A stretch of DNA of 64,000 bases from Haloplanus sp. HW8-1 (GCF_023703795.1 NZ_CP098518.1:1984001-2048000), one strand, 5' to 3'; counted from the first letter of the stretch, positions 33,990-43,102 are shown. The notes: generated from the sequence alone by a model not told the origin. Program-made: numbers and translations.

Positions 33990-34808
33990 CTACCACTGCC
34001 AGGGGCCTTTCGGCCGGTCGACGATCCGAAACTCCCGGTCGATGTTTTCGATCGTCTCGATGTCCTCGGGGGTCAACTCGAGATCGCGTGCGCGGAAGTT
34101 CTCGACGAGGTGGTCCCCGCGTCCCTTCGGGATCGGGACCACGTTGTCCTTGCTCATGAGCCACGCCAGACTCACCTGTGCCGGCGTGGCGTCGTGTTTC
34201 GCGGCGATCTCGGTGAGTTCCGGGACCCTGCCGAGATCGCCGCGGAGGAGCGGGGAGTACGCGACGAGATACATGTCGTTGGCCTGTGCGTACTCGGCGA
34301 GTTCCGCCTGCTGGAGCAGGGGATGCATCTCCACCTGGTTCGCGAAGATCGGTGCTTCGACGCGGTCGTCGATCTCCTCGATGAGTTCGACCGAGAAGTT
34401 GGCCACGCCGAAGTGCCGAAACGCGCCGTCGTCGAACAGTTCGTTGAACGCCGGGATCGTCTCTTCGGGATCGTAACGATCCGTTTCCCCCGAGCTGGCC
34501 GGCCAGTGGATGTAGAGCAGGTCCACCGTGTCGAGACCGAGCCGTTCGAGGCTTCGGTCGGCCGTCTCGAGGACGTCGTCGTACCCCAGGTTCGACTCGG
34601 CGATCTTCGTCGCGACGAACAGGTCGTCACGAGGGACCGCCGCTCGGTCGAGTCCGTCCCCGACCAGCGATTCGTTGTCGTACTTCTGTGCGGTGTCGAT
34701 GTGTCGATAGCCCACCTCGACCGCACGGGCGACGGTCCGGGCGCACTGATCCGCGTCGATGTTCCGGAGCGTCCCCAGTCCGGGGGTTGGTAGCTCTTCG
34801 GCTGGCAT
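33990..34808 (-). CDS. Aldo/keto reductase
   Basis: NADPH-dependent oxidoreductase of 272 residues, TIM barrel. Catalytic tetrad residues are in GYRHIDTAQKYDNES (Asp, Tyr), ATKI (Lys) and LYIHWP (His). NADPH-site features follow in VANFS, NQVEMHPL and IPKGRGDHLVENF. It reduces aldehydes or keto groups; the substrate is not predictable. ATG 34808 (MPAEELPTPGLGT) is chosen because a longer frame has non-coding composition and a TTAATTG box lies upstream. It is likely the first gene of a short operon with the LVIVD gene. Confidence 0.9.
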   Translation of the reverse strand: MPAEELPTPGLGTLRNIDADQCARTVARAVEVGYRHIDTAQKYDNESLVGDGLDRAAVPRDDLFVATKIAESNLGYDDVLETADRSLERLGLDTVDLLYIHWPASSGETDRYDPEETIPAFNELFDDGAFRHFGVANFSVELIEEIDDRVEAPIFANQVEMHPLLQQAELAEYAQANDMYLVAYSPLLRGDLGRVPELTEIAAKHDATPAQVSLAWLMSKDNVVPIPKGRGDHLVENFRARDLELTPEDIETIENIDREFRIVDRPKGPWQW

Positions 34809-35362
34809 GACGCGGGTAGCAACACGCCCGATCGTGTTAATTGTTTTCGTGGCACGACCGACGTCACCGTGTGTTCGACCCGCGTCGCCGCCAGACACGG
34901 TCAGTCGTCCCACGCCGGTGCACCTATGAACGACTGACAAGATTAAAATACGGGTACTGCGAAAATGGCGATAGACCTGATAGCCAGATATGATCGATCC
35001 GAAGATAGCGGCTACTGCGAGCCAGCGAAGCGTCCACGTTACCGATCACGATTGCGCTCCACGGTGGACGGGAACGGCCGTCCGAGCAGGCGCGTCGCCG
35101 ACCGGAGACGTCCGACGGACGTGGACCGCCGGGAGCCCCCTGACCGCGTCGGCTGTCGACGTGTCACCGTCTCCTCCGTTCCCCCAGTCGCGTGTCGCAA
35201 TCGACACGCTGCGTGGAGATACGTCGTGAGTCGACATCGATGGACTGTGGGCGCCATCGGCCCGTCCCTCGCCCAGTCACGGGTCCGATGTCGGCTGCGG
35301 TGTCCCCGGGTCCCCCTAACAACCGATCAACCGAACGAACGTATGACTCAGGCACACGTATC
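34809..35362. other. 554-base gene-free stretch between reductase and MFS genes
   Basis: No supported gene, RNA or repeat. The left end has a TTAATTG TATA-like element for the reductase; an A+T-rich spot AAGATTAAAATAC occurs at 34940-34952. Overlapping chance frames on both strands at 34965-35366 are Arg-rich and do not look coding. The MFS gene starts at 35363 with a weak upstream A+T context. Confidence 0.45.
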
Positions 35363-36694
35363 ATGACAGACTCTGCCACAGCGCCGGACTTCGACTACAG
35401 CGCAGAAGCGCGCGAACTGCTCGGGTTCTCGCGGTGGTGGCTGATCGTTGCTGCCGGAGTGATGATGGGGATGGTGAGTCCCTACCAGTACGTGTGGTCC
35501 TCGATCGAGGGACCACTCGCGACGAGTCTCGGAATCCCGTTACCCGCCCTCGGGCTGGTGTTCACCCTCTTCGTGGTGTTTCAGGCGGGGTCCCAGTTTC
35601 CGGCGGGCTGGTGGCGTGACCGGTACGGTCCCCGACGACTGACTCTGCTGGCCAGCGTACTCGTCGGCGGCGGCTACGTCGGTCTCGCGTACGCCACGGA
35701 AGTTTGGCAACTCTACGTGCTGTACTCCGCCGGAGCGGTCGGCGTCGGCATCGTCTATACGATTGCGGTAAACACCGCGATCAAGTGGTTTCCGGACCGT
35801 CGAGGACTAACCACGGGCGTCGGGACGATGGCGTTCGCCGCGGGCAGCGCGCTTTTCATTCCGTACGTCCGGGCGAACGCGACGCCTGCCGGCTACGCCG
35901 ACGTCCTTCAGACCATGGGGATCCTCATGGGCGCGTGTATCTTCGTGGGGGCACTCGTCCTCCAGGATCCACCGCAAGGGTGGCACACGGAAGTGGACAC
36001 GACCTCTACCGGCACTGACTCCGACACCGGGACTGGGACTGGGACCGGAACGGGGGCCGAGCCGGAGGCTAAAGAGCCCGACGGCGGCGTGACACACTCG
36101 ACGTCCACCTTCACCTCGAAGGAGATGATCTCGACGTGGCAGTTCTGGGCGATGTATGCGATGTTTATCGGCGTGAGCGGAGCGGGGCTCATGCTGACGG
36201 CGAAGATCGTCTCGTTCGCCCAGAACTTCGAGATGGCGACCTCCGTGGCCACCGCGTCCGCGACCGTGTTACCGATCGCGGGCGGCGTCGGCCGTCTCGT
36301 CATCGGCGACCTCTCCGACCGGATCAACCGCGAGCGAGCGATGGCCGTCTCGTTCGTGTTGCTCGGTCTCTTTCTGTATCTCGTCGTCACCTTCGCGCGT
36401 CTCGATATGAACCTCGCGTTCATCGCCGCGGTGTTCCTGGCGACGTTCTTCTGGAGCCCACAGTACACCCTGTTCCCGAGCGTCGTCGGGGATTACTACG
36501 GCGAGCGCCACTCCTCCGCGAACTACGCGTTGCTCTACTCGGGAAAGATCTGGGGCGGCGTGTTCGGCGGGGTCATCACGGCCTGGCTCGTCACCCAACT
36601 GGACTGGACGCTCACCTTCGTCCTCGGCGGTACGATCGCACTGCTGTCCGGCATCGTCGCCCTCGTCCTCCGACCGCCCAAATCCGGGCCGTAG
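35363..36694 (+). CDS. MFS transporter, oxalate/formate antiporter-like
   Basis: Major facilitator of 443 residues with 12 predicted helices. The MFS loop signature appears as WWRDRYGPRRLT between helices 2 and 3 and again as IGDLSDRINRERAM in the second half. A Thr/Gly/Asp-rich, low-complexity central loop (residues about 215-245, a TG repeat) separates the halves. The OFA subfamily carries oxalate, formate or other monocarboxylates. ATG 35363 (MTDSATAPDFDYSAEAR) is chosen because the N-terminal frame extension is not coding-like. It is the first of three MFS genes in this region. Confidence 0.85.
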   Translation: MTDSATAPDFDYSAEARELLGFSRWWLIVAAGVMMGMVSPYQYVWSSIEGPLATSLGIPLPALGLVFTLFVVFQAGSQFPAGWWRDRYGPRRLTLLASVLVGGGYVGLAYATEVWQLYVLYSAGAVGVGIVYTIAVNTAIKWFPDRRGLTTGVGTMAFAAGSALFIPYVRANATPAGYADVLQTMGILMGACIFVGALVLQDPPQGWHTEVDTTSTGTDSDTGTGTGTGTGAEPEAKEPDGGVTHSTSTFTSKEMISTWQFWAMYAMFIGVSGAGLMLTAKIVSFAQNFEMATSVATASATVLPIAGGVGRLVIGDLSDRINRERAMAVSFVLLGLFLYLVVTFARLDMNLAFIAAVFLATFFWSPQYTLFPSVVGDYYGERHSSANYALLYSGKIWGGVFGGVITAWLVTQLDWTLTFVLGGTIALLSGIVALVLRPPKSGP

Positions 36695-36850
36695 ACGCTC
36701 GAAGAGGGTGCCGAACACAGCCGTCTCCCCCTCTCGGATCCGCGTCTCACGTTTCGGCCGCCACCTCTCGTAGTCCCCCGGCGATGGACCCCCGTGTCAC
36801 GAGGATACGACTCCTCGACTCCGGCATGTTCGGATTTCCGCAAGGGGCAG

Positions 36851-36858
36851 TTATAATT
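36851..36858 (+). promoter_or_regulatory. TATA-like box of the second MFS gene
   Basis: TTATAATT lies about 25-31 bases before the ATG at 36882, within an AGTTA...TAACT inverted repeat that might also be an operator. The spacing fits leaderless transcription. Confidence 0.45.
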
Positions 36859-36881
36859 GTGTAACTCGTCTCCGCTGGAAT

Positions 36882-38054
36882 ATGGCGGATCAGCACGAAA
36901 CCGTGTTCACTGGCTACACCGGGCGGATGTCGCTCATCCTTTCGTTCGGCTGGCTGGTCGCACTCCTCGGCAGAGGTGTCCTCTCACCGCTCCTTCCCGA
37001 GATCATCGACTCGCTCGCGATCTCCTCGTTTCAGGCCGGCCTCGTCCTCTCCGTGATGATGGCGTTGCACTCCCTCATCCAGTATCCGGCGGGTGCGTTC
37101 TCCGATCACCTCTCCCGGACGACCGTTCTCTCCGTGAGCCTCGGGGTCTTGACCCTCGGCTTCGGCCTGTTCGCGTTGTCGAACACGTACTGGACGTTCT
37201 TCCTCGGCGGCGCGTTCGTCGGTCTCGGGACCGGACTCTACTACACGCCACAGCGGTCGATGCTCTCGGACCTGTTCGTCGAGCGGCGCGGTCGGGCGTT
37301 CGGCGTCAACTTCGCGGCGGGTGCGTTCGGCAGCGCCCTCTCCGCTGGACTGGCCGTCGTCGTCCTCGGCACGTGGGCTTGGCAACGGTCGTTCCTGCCG
37401 CTCGTCGTCCTCTCTTTCGTCGTACTCCTCCTCTTGCATACCGTCAGCCGTGAGTCGTACGTCCTGGGTTGGGTGAAGCCCGACGTTGGTGGTACGGCCG
37501 GTCGCATCCTGCGGTCGCGGGAGATCAGGGGACTCATCCTCGCCTACGCGCTGTTCTCGTTCACCTGGCAAGGGGTGGTCGGCTTCCTGCCGACGTATCT
37601 CCAGGCGACGAAATCGCTGTCACCGACGGTCGCGAGCGCTGGGTTCGCACTCCTGTTCGTCGTGGCGATGGTCGTGATGCCCGTCGCCGGCAACCTGAGC
37701 GACTCGTTCCCCCGGCCGACGGTCGCGATCGTCGCCCTCGGCTGTGCCGTACTCGGTCTCGCGGCACTCCTCGCCGTCTCCGCCGTGCCGCTCGTGCTCG
37801 TAACGATCGTCGTGTTCTCGGTCGGGGTCCGCGCGTATCCGCCCGTGATGCAGGCCCACCTGATGGATCTCGTTCCCGACGAGAACACGGGCGGGGACTT
37901 CGGCGCGATCAAGACCGTCTACACGCTCATCGGCAGCGTCGGCCCCCTGTACGTCGGCTACGTCTCCGACGTGGCGTCGTATACGATCGCCTTCGCCGGA
38001 CTCGGCGTCAGCCTGCTGGCGAGCATCGTCATCAGTGCCTGGCTGACGCGGTAG
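36882..38054 (+). CDS. MFS transporter
   Basis: Carrier of 390 residues with about 12 helices. The signature loop is GAFSDHLSRTTVLSVSL between helices 2 and 3. The second half contains GNLSDSFPRPTVAIV and a final LMDLVPDENTGGDFGAIKTVY characteristic of the family. It starts at ATG 36882, 25 bases after TTATAATT. It follows the OFA-like gene on the same strand, with 187 bases between, so has its own promoter. It converges on the third MFS gene. The substrate is not known; the catabolic context suggests organic acids. Confidence 0.87.
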   Translation: MADQHETVFTGYTGRMSLILSFGWLVALLGRGVLSPLLPEIIDSLAISSFQAGLVLSVMMALHSLIQYPAGAFSDHLSRTTVLSVSLGVLTLGFGLFALSNTYWTFFLGGAFVGLGTGLYYTPQRSMLSDLFVERRGRAFGVNFAAGAFGSALSAGLAVVVLGTWAWQRSFLPLVVLSFVVLLLLHTVSRESYVLGWVKPDVGGTAGRILRSREIRGLILAYALFSFTWQGVVGFLPTYLQATKSLSPTVASAGFALLFVVAMVVMPVAGNLSDSFPRPTVAIVALGCAVLGLAALLAVSAVPLVLVTIVVFSVGVRAYPPVMQAHLMDLVPDENTGGDFGAIKTVYTLIGSVGPLYVGYVSDVASYTIAFAGLGVSLLASIVISAWLTR

Positions 38055-38085
38055 TTCCCCGCACGCCGGAGACGATTCGTCGCCG

Positions 38086-39309
38086 TCAGCCGTCGGACGC
38101 CCGGAGGAGGTCACTGAAGCCGATCGCCGCGACGATCACGGAGCTGCCCGCGAAGAAGATGGCGATCAGCAGAAAGGAGAGTCCGATCGACATCGTGTCT
38201 ATCACGAAGCCGAGTATCACCGGGCTGATGAATCCGCCGAGGGAGCCACCGGAGAAGACGAACCCGAAGCTGCGACCCGAAGACGCCGGCGGGGCGTAGG
38301 TACTCACGAGCCGGTCGCGTGCCGGGCGCATCACCCCACTGAACGCGCCGATGACCGCGAACGTTCCGAGGGCGACGACCGTCACGGGGGAAAGCATCCG
38401 CGTGGATAGCACGGCCGTCGTCGCGCCGGCGAGCAACAGCGCGACGACGATGACCCAGTGAACGTCGTACCGGTCGGTGATGAACCCGCCGGCGAGGACG
38501 CCGACCGCACTGAACGCGAAAAACGTCGTTAGCGCGTAGTTACCGACCGATTCGGGGAGCCCGTACCCCGTGACCAGAAAGACGGTGGTGAAACTCTGAA
38601 TGCCCGTCCCCGCCATGAACAGGAGCATGAAAAAGAGAAACAGGGCCACGAGCGTCGGCGAGAGCAGCTCCCGAAGCTCCGAGACGAGCCCCGCAGACGA
38701 CTGATCCGCGGTTCCATCGAGATGGTCGAGATAGACCCGGCCCATGGTGACGAACGCGAAGGCCGCGTAGAGTAGCCCGACGCCTCCGGTAACGAGGAGG
38801 GCCGTCCGCCACCCTGCGGCGACTCCGATTCCGCCGACGACGAGCGGCGCGGCGGCGAACCCCGCGTATCCACCGAAGGTGTGGACACTGAAGCCCTTGC
38901 CCTCGTTTTCGGCGTCGACGACGGCGGAGAGCAACGCGTAATCGCTCGGGTGGAAACACGACTGCCCGACCCCCGCGACGAACGCGGCTGCCAACAGCGC
39001 CAGATAGCCGGGGGACAGACCGGCGAGGAGTGTCGCCGCACTCGTGATCCCGACCCCACTGACGAACACGCGCTGTGCCCCGATGCGGTCGACGAGCTGC
39101 CCGACGGGCAACTGTAACACCATGATGGGGAACATCATTACCGAGACGATCAGACCGAGTTCGGTGTTCGAGAGGCCCAACTCGTCACGGAGGAGCGGAA
39201 ACAGGGGTGGGAACGCGAGGAGATAGAAGTGCGAAAGCAGATGACCGCCGCTGACGGCGCCGACGATGAACCGCTGATCGTTACGAACCGTTGGGAGCGG
39301 GAATCCCAC
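38086..39309 (-). CDS. MFS transporter
   Basis: Carrier of 407 residues, 12 predicted helices. The loop LPVGQLVDRIGAQRVFV carries the conserved D-R-x-G motif. The second half has GGFITDRYDVHWVIVV. The N-terminus FIVGAVSGGHLLSHFYLLAFPPLFPL resembles fosmidomycin-resistance-like carriers. It is convergent with the MFS gene at 36882 (31-base gap) and follows the second FAH gene on the same strand (76 bases). It may be co-transcribed with that enzyme and import its substrate. Confidence 0.87.
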   Translation of the reverse strand: MGFPLPTVRNDQRFIVGAVSGGHLLSHFYLLAFPPLFPLLRDELGLSNTELGLIVSVMMFPIMVLQLPVGQLVDRIGAQRVFVSGVGITSAATLLAGLSPGYLALLAAAFVAGVGQSCFHPSDYALLSAVVDAENEGKGFSVHTFGGYAGFAAAPLVVGGIGVAAGWRTALLVTGGVGLLYAAFAFVTMGRVYLDHLDGTADQSSAGLVSELRELLSPTLVALFLFFMLLFMAGTGIQSFTTVFLVTGYGLPESVGNYALTTFFAFSAVGVLAGGFITDRYDVHWVIVVALLLAGATTAVLSTRMLSPVTVVALGTFAVIGAFSGVMRPARDRLVSTYAPPASSGRSFGFVFSGGSLGGFISPVILGFVIDTMSIGLSFLLIAIFFAGSSVIVAAIGFSDLLRASDG

Positions 39310-39385
39310 GTTTCAGACACCCGCACCGACGTCGCGTGGGCGTGTCGGGCGAACTGCCGAACCGGAGCCCGTCCCTGCGATCATC

Positions 39386-40117
39386 TCAGTCGAATCGAAC
39401 GTGGGTGCGGAGCGTTCCGACACCCTCGACCTCGACCTCGACGACGTCGCCGTCGGAGAGCGGCCCGACACCGGCCGGCGTCCCCGTCGCGATGACGTCG
39501 CCGGGTTCGAGCGTCATGAGCGTCGTGATCTCCGCGATCAGGTCCGGAATCGGGAAGATCAGGTCGGCGGTCGTCGCGTTCTGCTTGACCTCGCCGTCGT
39601 GATGGAGCGTGACTTCGGGATGCTCCGGAACCTCGTCGGGGGTGGCCATCACGGGGCCCATCGGCGCGGCGTTGTCGAAGGCCTTCCCCCGCACCCAGTT
39701 TTGCTCCTGGCGCTGGTCCTCCCGGTTCGAGAGGTCGTTGACACACGTATACCCCGCAATCACGTCCGCCGCGTCCTCGGGCTGGACGTTCCGGCACTGC
39801 TCACCGATCACCACGCCCACCTCCGCCTCGTACTCGATCCGGCCCCTGTCGGACGGGAGCGTGACCGTATCGCCGTGACCCGAGAGCGCGTTCGGTGGCT
39901 TCAAAAAGAGGAGCGGCCGATCGGGGATGTCGGCGTTCCGCTCGTCCGCGTGGGGAGCGTAGTTCCGGCCGATACAGACGATCTTCGAGGGTTCGACCGG
40001 CGGGAGCACGTCGACCTCGTCGTGGTCGTACGATCGCCCGCCGAACGCGATACCGTCGTCGGTCCACTCGCCAGTGCGTATGGAACCCGCCGGGTCGACG
40101 AATCGAGTTACCTTCAT
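39386..40117 (-). CDS. Fumarylacetoacetate hydrolase (FAH) family protein, copy 2
   Basis: Paralogue of the enzyme at 31754, 243 residues. KIVCIGRNYAPHADE, the metal-site IEYEAEVGVVIGEQC, YTCVNDLSNREDQ and ATGTPAGVGPLSDGD are conserved. The first 100 residues are only moderately like copy 1, but the middle is almost identical at the DNA level (see the repeats). A TATTTATTAG box on its strand lies about 24-34 bases before the ATG, so it is leaderless. It ends 13-14 residues earlier than copy 1. It precedes an MFS gene on the same strand. Confidence 0.9.
   Translation of the reverse strand: MKVTRFVDPAGSIRTGEWTDDGIAFGGRSYDHDEVDVLPPVEPSKIVCIGRNYAPHADERNADIPDRPLLFLKPPNALSGHGDTVTLPSDRGRIEYEAEVGVVIGEQCRNVQPEDAADVIAGYTCVNDLSNREDQRQEQNWVRGKAFDNAAPMGPVMATPDEVPEHPEVTLHHDGEVKQNATTADLIFPIPDLIAEITTLMTLEPGDVIATGTPAGVGPLSDGDVVEVEVEGVGTLRTHVRFD
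39431..39541. repeat. Inverted copy of FAH block 2
   Basis: Inverted match of 32330-32440, 111 bases with one mismatch; see the first copy. Confidence 0.9.
39627..39831. repeat. Inverted copy of FAH block 1
   Basis: Inverted match of 32040-32244, 205 bases with two mismatches; see the first copy. Confidence 0.9.
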
Positions 40118-40258
40118 GCGTCCTTCTCGTATGAAATCCTCTAATAAATAGGTTCTTCATGACGTACGATCGGTCGGCGATGGGCGAAACGATCTCCGCC
40201 CGATGCGAACCGCGTGTAATGGTAACACATATTACTGTCACCGACGATACAAGGGACG

Positions 40259-41026
40259 ATGACGGGGGACATCGACAGTTTCCACTCCACGACCGCGGCC
40301 GAGCGAGTGCGAGCGGAGGTCGCGGTCGTCGAGGACGAACTGGACGCCTTCGAACGGTTCAAAGACCGGATCACCCGTCTCCAGTGTGTACCCGGTGCCG
40401 GATCGGAGTTCGCTCTCGCCGAAGGGGGACCCGCGGCGCAGTCGACGGCGCCGTCAGTCCGGAAACTGGAGCGAGCGTACCGGTCCACGATCATGTCGGT
40501 CCCTCACTACGAGTCGGAGTACGGTGACGGCTTCGAGGAGAGCGTGCGAGCCGAGTTCGACGAGTCGGTCGCACAGGTGCTCACGGGGGCGGTTCCGTAC
40601 ACTCCGCTGGCCAAGTCTCGGCTCGTCAGCGCCTGTGAGAACGCCCGACACAACCGATTCGAGTTGGTCGACGACCTCGAACGGGAACTCGAAGCGCTGT
40701 CCACGGCGGTCACCCGGTTCGACGAGTGGCTCACGGAGATCGAAGGGATTCGCGAACGGATCACACGGTGGGAACGCTGTCGGGCGAGCGAGGAACTGGA
40801 GCGGATCGAACGCCTCCGTGACGAGTGTGACTCGCTGTCGGCAGAGCGCCAACGCCGGATTCGCCGGCAACCCGCGGCACTAGGGAAGCAGTCCGAGCCG
40901 GACGCCTTCCTCCAGTACCTGTATCGAGATCTGTCCTGTTCGAAGCCGGTCCTCACCGACGTCAGCCTGATCGCGAGGCGGATCGACACCGAACACCGCC
41001 GACTGCAAAAGCGACTCATGTGGTGA
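40259..41026 (+). CDS. Haloarchaeal coiled-coil protein (DUF7260-like)
   Basis: Soluble, strongly charged protein of 255 residues with no signal or membrane segment. Long helices rich in Glu/Arg (VRAEVAVVEDELDAFERFKD; ELEALSTAVTRFDEWLTEIE; LERIERLRDECDSLSAERQR) alternate with Cys-containing linkers. The start and the SVPHYESEYGD/LVSACENARHNRFELV pattern resemble a haloarchaeal domain of unknown function that I tentatively place with DUF7260. It starts with ATG 40259 in a 141-base gap after the divergent FAH gene. Nothing about its role is known. Confidence 0.6.
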   Translation: MTGDIDSFHSTTAAERVRAEVAVVEDELDAFERFKDRITRLQCVPGAGSEFALAEGGPAAQSTAPSVRKLERAYRSTIMSVPHYESEYGDGFEESVRAEFDESVAQVLTGAVPYTPLAKSRLVSACENARHNRFELVDDLERELEALSTAVTRFDEWLTEIEGIRERITRWERCRASEELERIERLRDECDSLSAERQRRIRRQPAALGKQSEPDAFLQYLYRDLSCSKPVLTDVSLIARRIDTEHRRLQKRLMW

Positions 41027-41437
41027 CACCCTCCGCCGTGGTAGTATGTTTGATACTGTCAATCAAAATTTCGAGCAGTGAAACGCGTACGGAACAGCCG
41101 ACGGCCGAATCCAGTTCGGTCTCCCGAAACACCGAAACTGGGTCCTTTGGTCGCTGGACCCTTTGGTTCCCCTCCCGAGACTCCGACTCCGATCGGGTCG
41201 GAGCCGTCGCGGCCCTCGTCTTTTGACATCCCACTCTTTTCGAAAAGCGGCCGAGAGGGATTGATGATATCAAATGTACGATTTCGTAGTGGATATATCC
41301 AACGAATGAAAATATATTATGGTCTGTCGGTGATATTCACGATCTATTTTCTATTATTCCGTAAAATTATGTTTCATGAATTATATTGATGGTGAATTTT
41401 CACTCTATCTGATTAGAGTACATCAAATCACTGGCGA
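41027..41437. other. A+T-rich gene-free stretch
   Basis: 411 bases without a supported gene. The part at 41265-41410 is much richer in A+T than its surroundings, with TATATT and TTATTCCG stretches and stop codons in every frame. This looks like non-coding or imported DNA. It lies at the 3' end of the second iclR gene, so a terminator could be included, but no clear T-run was singled out. Confidence 0.45.
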
Positions 41438-42223
41438 TCACGTCGGTGACGTCTGGAGGTTGATCTCGACGACGTTCTGTGCGTACAGGAGACGTTCGGG
41501 AAGTTCTTCTTCAAAAAAGGATCCTTCCAGACGGCTCGTCGGACCGGAAACGCTCAGTGCCCCGACCGGTCTTCCGTTGGGACCGTGGATGGGAACACCG
41601 ATCGCACGGATACCGTGGATCTCCTCTTCGTCGTTGGTCGCATACCCTCGCTCTCTGATGGTTTCAAGCTCCTCAAAGAGAGTATCGGGATCAGTGATGG
41701 TCCGGTCAGTAAGCCGTCTCAGGTCCTCAATGTCGAGAAACTGCTCCACCCGCTCGTCGGGAAACGTCGAAAGTAGTGCCTTCCCCGACGCCGTACAGTG
41801 AAGCAAGTTCTGCGGCCGTTCCTGTTTTTTCTGGTAGAGTTCCGTTCCAACCGCGTTCTGACCGAACGCCTCATAGAGAGGAACGCGTTGTCCGTCGAAC
41901 TCGATGATCGCGTGGGCACACTCGCCAGTCTCGTCGGCGAGTTTGTCTACTTCCTCGCGGCCGGCCTCGTACAGTGGATGGCTGTTCCGGACTCGCCGGC
42001 CGATCGTCAGCAACTGTGGACCGAGTGAATATTCGCCGTCGTCGTTCGTCACGTATCCGTTCTGCTGGAGCGTCGCCAGTTGTGTATGGATCGCGCCGGG
42101 GGTCAGATCGATCCGGTCGCTCAGGGACGAGGGAGGGGTCGGCTGTGTCCGACTGAGCTGTTCGAGAATCGTGATGGCCCGCTCGACAGATCGGATCGTT
42201 CGTCGTCCGTCCTCGCTGTTCAT
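41438..42223 (-). CDS. IclR family transcriptional regulator (second copy)
   Basis: Regulator of 261 residues. HTH (about 8-70): SVERAITILEQLSRTQPTPPS then LTPGAIHTQLATLQQNGYV. Effector domain: LLHCTASGKALLSTFPDERVEQF and GYATNDEEEIHGIRAIGVPIHG, then SVSGPTSRLEG. It is only partly like the IclR at 26524. ATG 42223 follows an A+T-rich TTATGATT region. Its neighbours are hypothetical proteins, and it is separated from the FAH/MFS genes by the coiled-coil gene, so its target operon is not obvious. Confidence 0.88.
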   Translation of the reverse strand: MNSEDGRRTIRSVERAITILEQLSRTQPTPPSSLSDRIDLTPGAIHTQLATLQQNGYVTNDDGEYSLGPQLLTIGRRVRNSHPLYEAGREEVDKLADETGECAHAIIEFDGQRVPLYEAFGQNAVGTELYQKKQERPQNLLHCTASGKALLSTFPDERVEQFLDIEDLRRLTDRTITDPDTLFEELETIRERGYATNDEEEIHGIRAIGVPIHGPNGRPVGALSVSGPTSRLEGSFFEEELPERLLYAQNVVEINLQTSPT

Positions 42224-42493
42224 GGATTCGGATCATCATCCATGACCTTATGATTTTCTCCTCTCAAACGACAAGCTCTGGTAGCGGTCGTACGTCATCC
42301 TCATCTGATCGAACGACTGCGTGCGAGCAGGTGTGCAGACGGGGACAACCGCTACCGTGCCCGTCGACCCCGTTCCGTCCCGATTCCGTTTTCCCCGTCG
42401 GTACCGTTCCCGGTTGGCGCCGCATCGACGACCACGTGGTCGCTCGTTCGAACGGTCGTCGAGAGCGGTGCTATGGTGTCGTCGAGAGGAGAT

Positions 42494-42733
42494 TCAACTC
42501 TCGTAGATGAGATCCGTCCACGGCTTCCACCCCCCGAACAGCGAGTCCCGTTCCTCGCGTTCGACCGAACGGAGGCAGTCCCGACATTTCAGCGCGCTGA
42601 CCCAGCCGTCCTCGCTCAGGACGGGATAACGCTCGACGTTCGTCGACCCACACTCGGGACACTCCACACCGTCGACGGGTTCGCGCTCGACGGAGAGGTG
42701 TTCCTCGTCCGGGCGCGAGAAGTGTTGTGTCAT
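42494..42733 (-). CDS. Zinc-ribbon protein paired with SCP2-like protein
   Basis: Protein of 79 residues with one Cys4 zinc ribbon: VECPECGSTNVERYPVLSED and ALKCRDCLRSVE (residues about 24-55). The end is WKPWTDLIYES. The layout resembles subunit D of non-oxidative hydroxyarylic acid decarboxylases (VdcD/BsdD type), but no large decarboxylase subunit is near. Its start overlaps the stop of the gene at 42730 by four bases (ATGA), so the two are translationally coupled. The role is unknown; the likeness to subunit D is only a pattern-level observation. Confidence 0.65.
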   Translation of the reverse strand: MTQHFSRPDEEHLSVEREPVDGVECPECGSTNVERYPVLSEDGWVSALKCRDCLRSVEREERDSLFGGWKPWTDLIYES

Positions 42734-43053
42734 CGGTTCGTCACCCCCTTGCTCGACGCGGCGCGCATCTCCTCGCGACGCGTCTCGGTCGCCCCGTAAT
42801 CGATTTCGAGTCCCTCCCAGGCCTCGCGCGGGCCTTCGATCCCGAGCGTCCAGTCCTCTCCGATCCCGGGGTCCGCGACGACCTCCTCGACTTCCCCCTC
42901 GTACATCTTGATGAGATACCGATCATCGCCCACGTCGATGTAGAAGTTCTCGTCGAAGGTGTCGTGTCCCCTCGTGCTCATCTCGGGATCGTCGTTTACG
43001 ACCTCCCGATACCGGTCCCACCACTCTTCGTCCTCGAATGCTGTCAGACCCAT
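42730..43053 (-). CDS. SCP2 sterol-binding-like small protein
   Basis: Acidic soluble protein of 107 residues. The sequence WWDRYREVVNDDPEMSTRG, then YIDVGDDRYLIKMYEGEVEE and WTLGIEGPREAWEGL, fits the SCP2-like alpha/beta fold that binds hydrophobic ligands. It is first in a two-gene unit with the zinc-ribbon protein. Upstream the 4-helix membrane protein at 43103 is on the same strand, 49 bases away. Possibly a component of an enzyme that acts on aromatic or lipid substrates, with the larger subunit elsewhere; that is a guess. Confidence 0.6.
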   Translation of the reverse strand: MGLTAFEDEEWWDRYREVVNDDPEMSTRGHDTFDENFYIDVGDDRYLIKMYEGEVEEVVADPGIGEDWTLGIEGPREAWEGLEIDYGATETRREEMRAASSKGVTNR

Positions 43054-43102
43054 GGTGCGAGCGACTATTCAAAACAGCCGATTAAATAGTTTTGCCTGGC
43101 AC

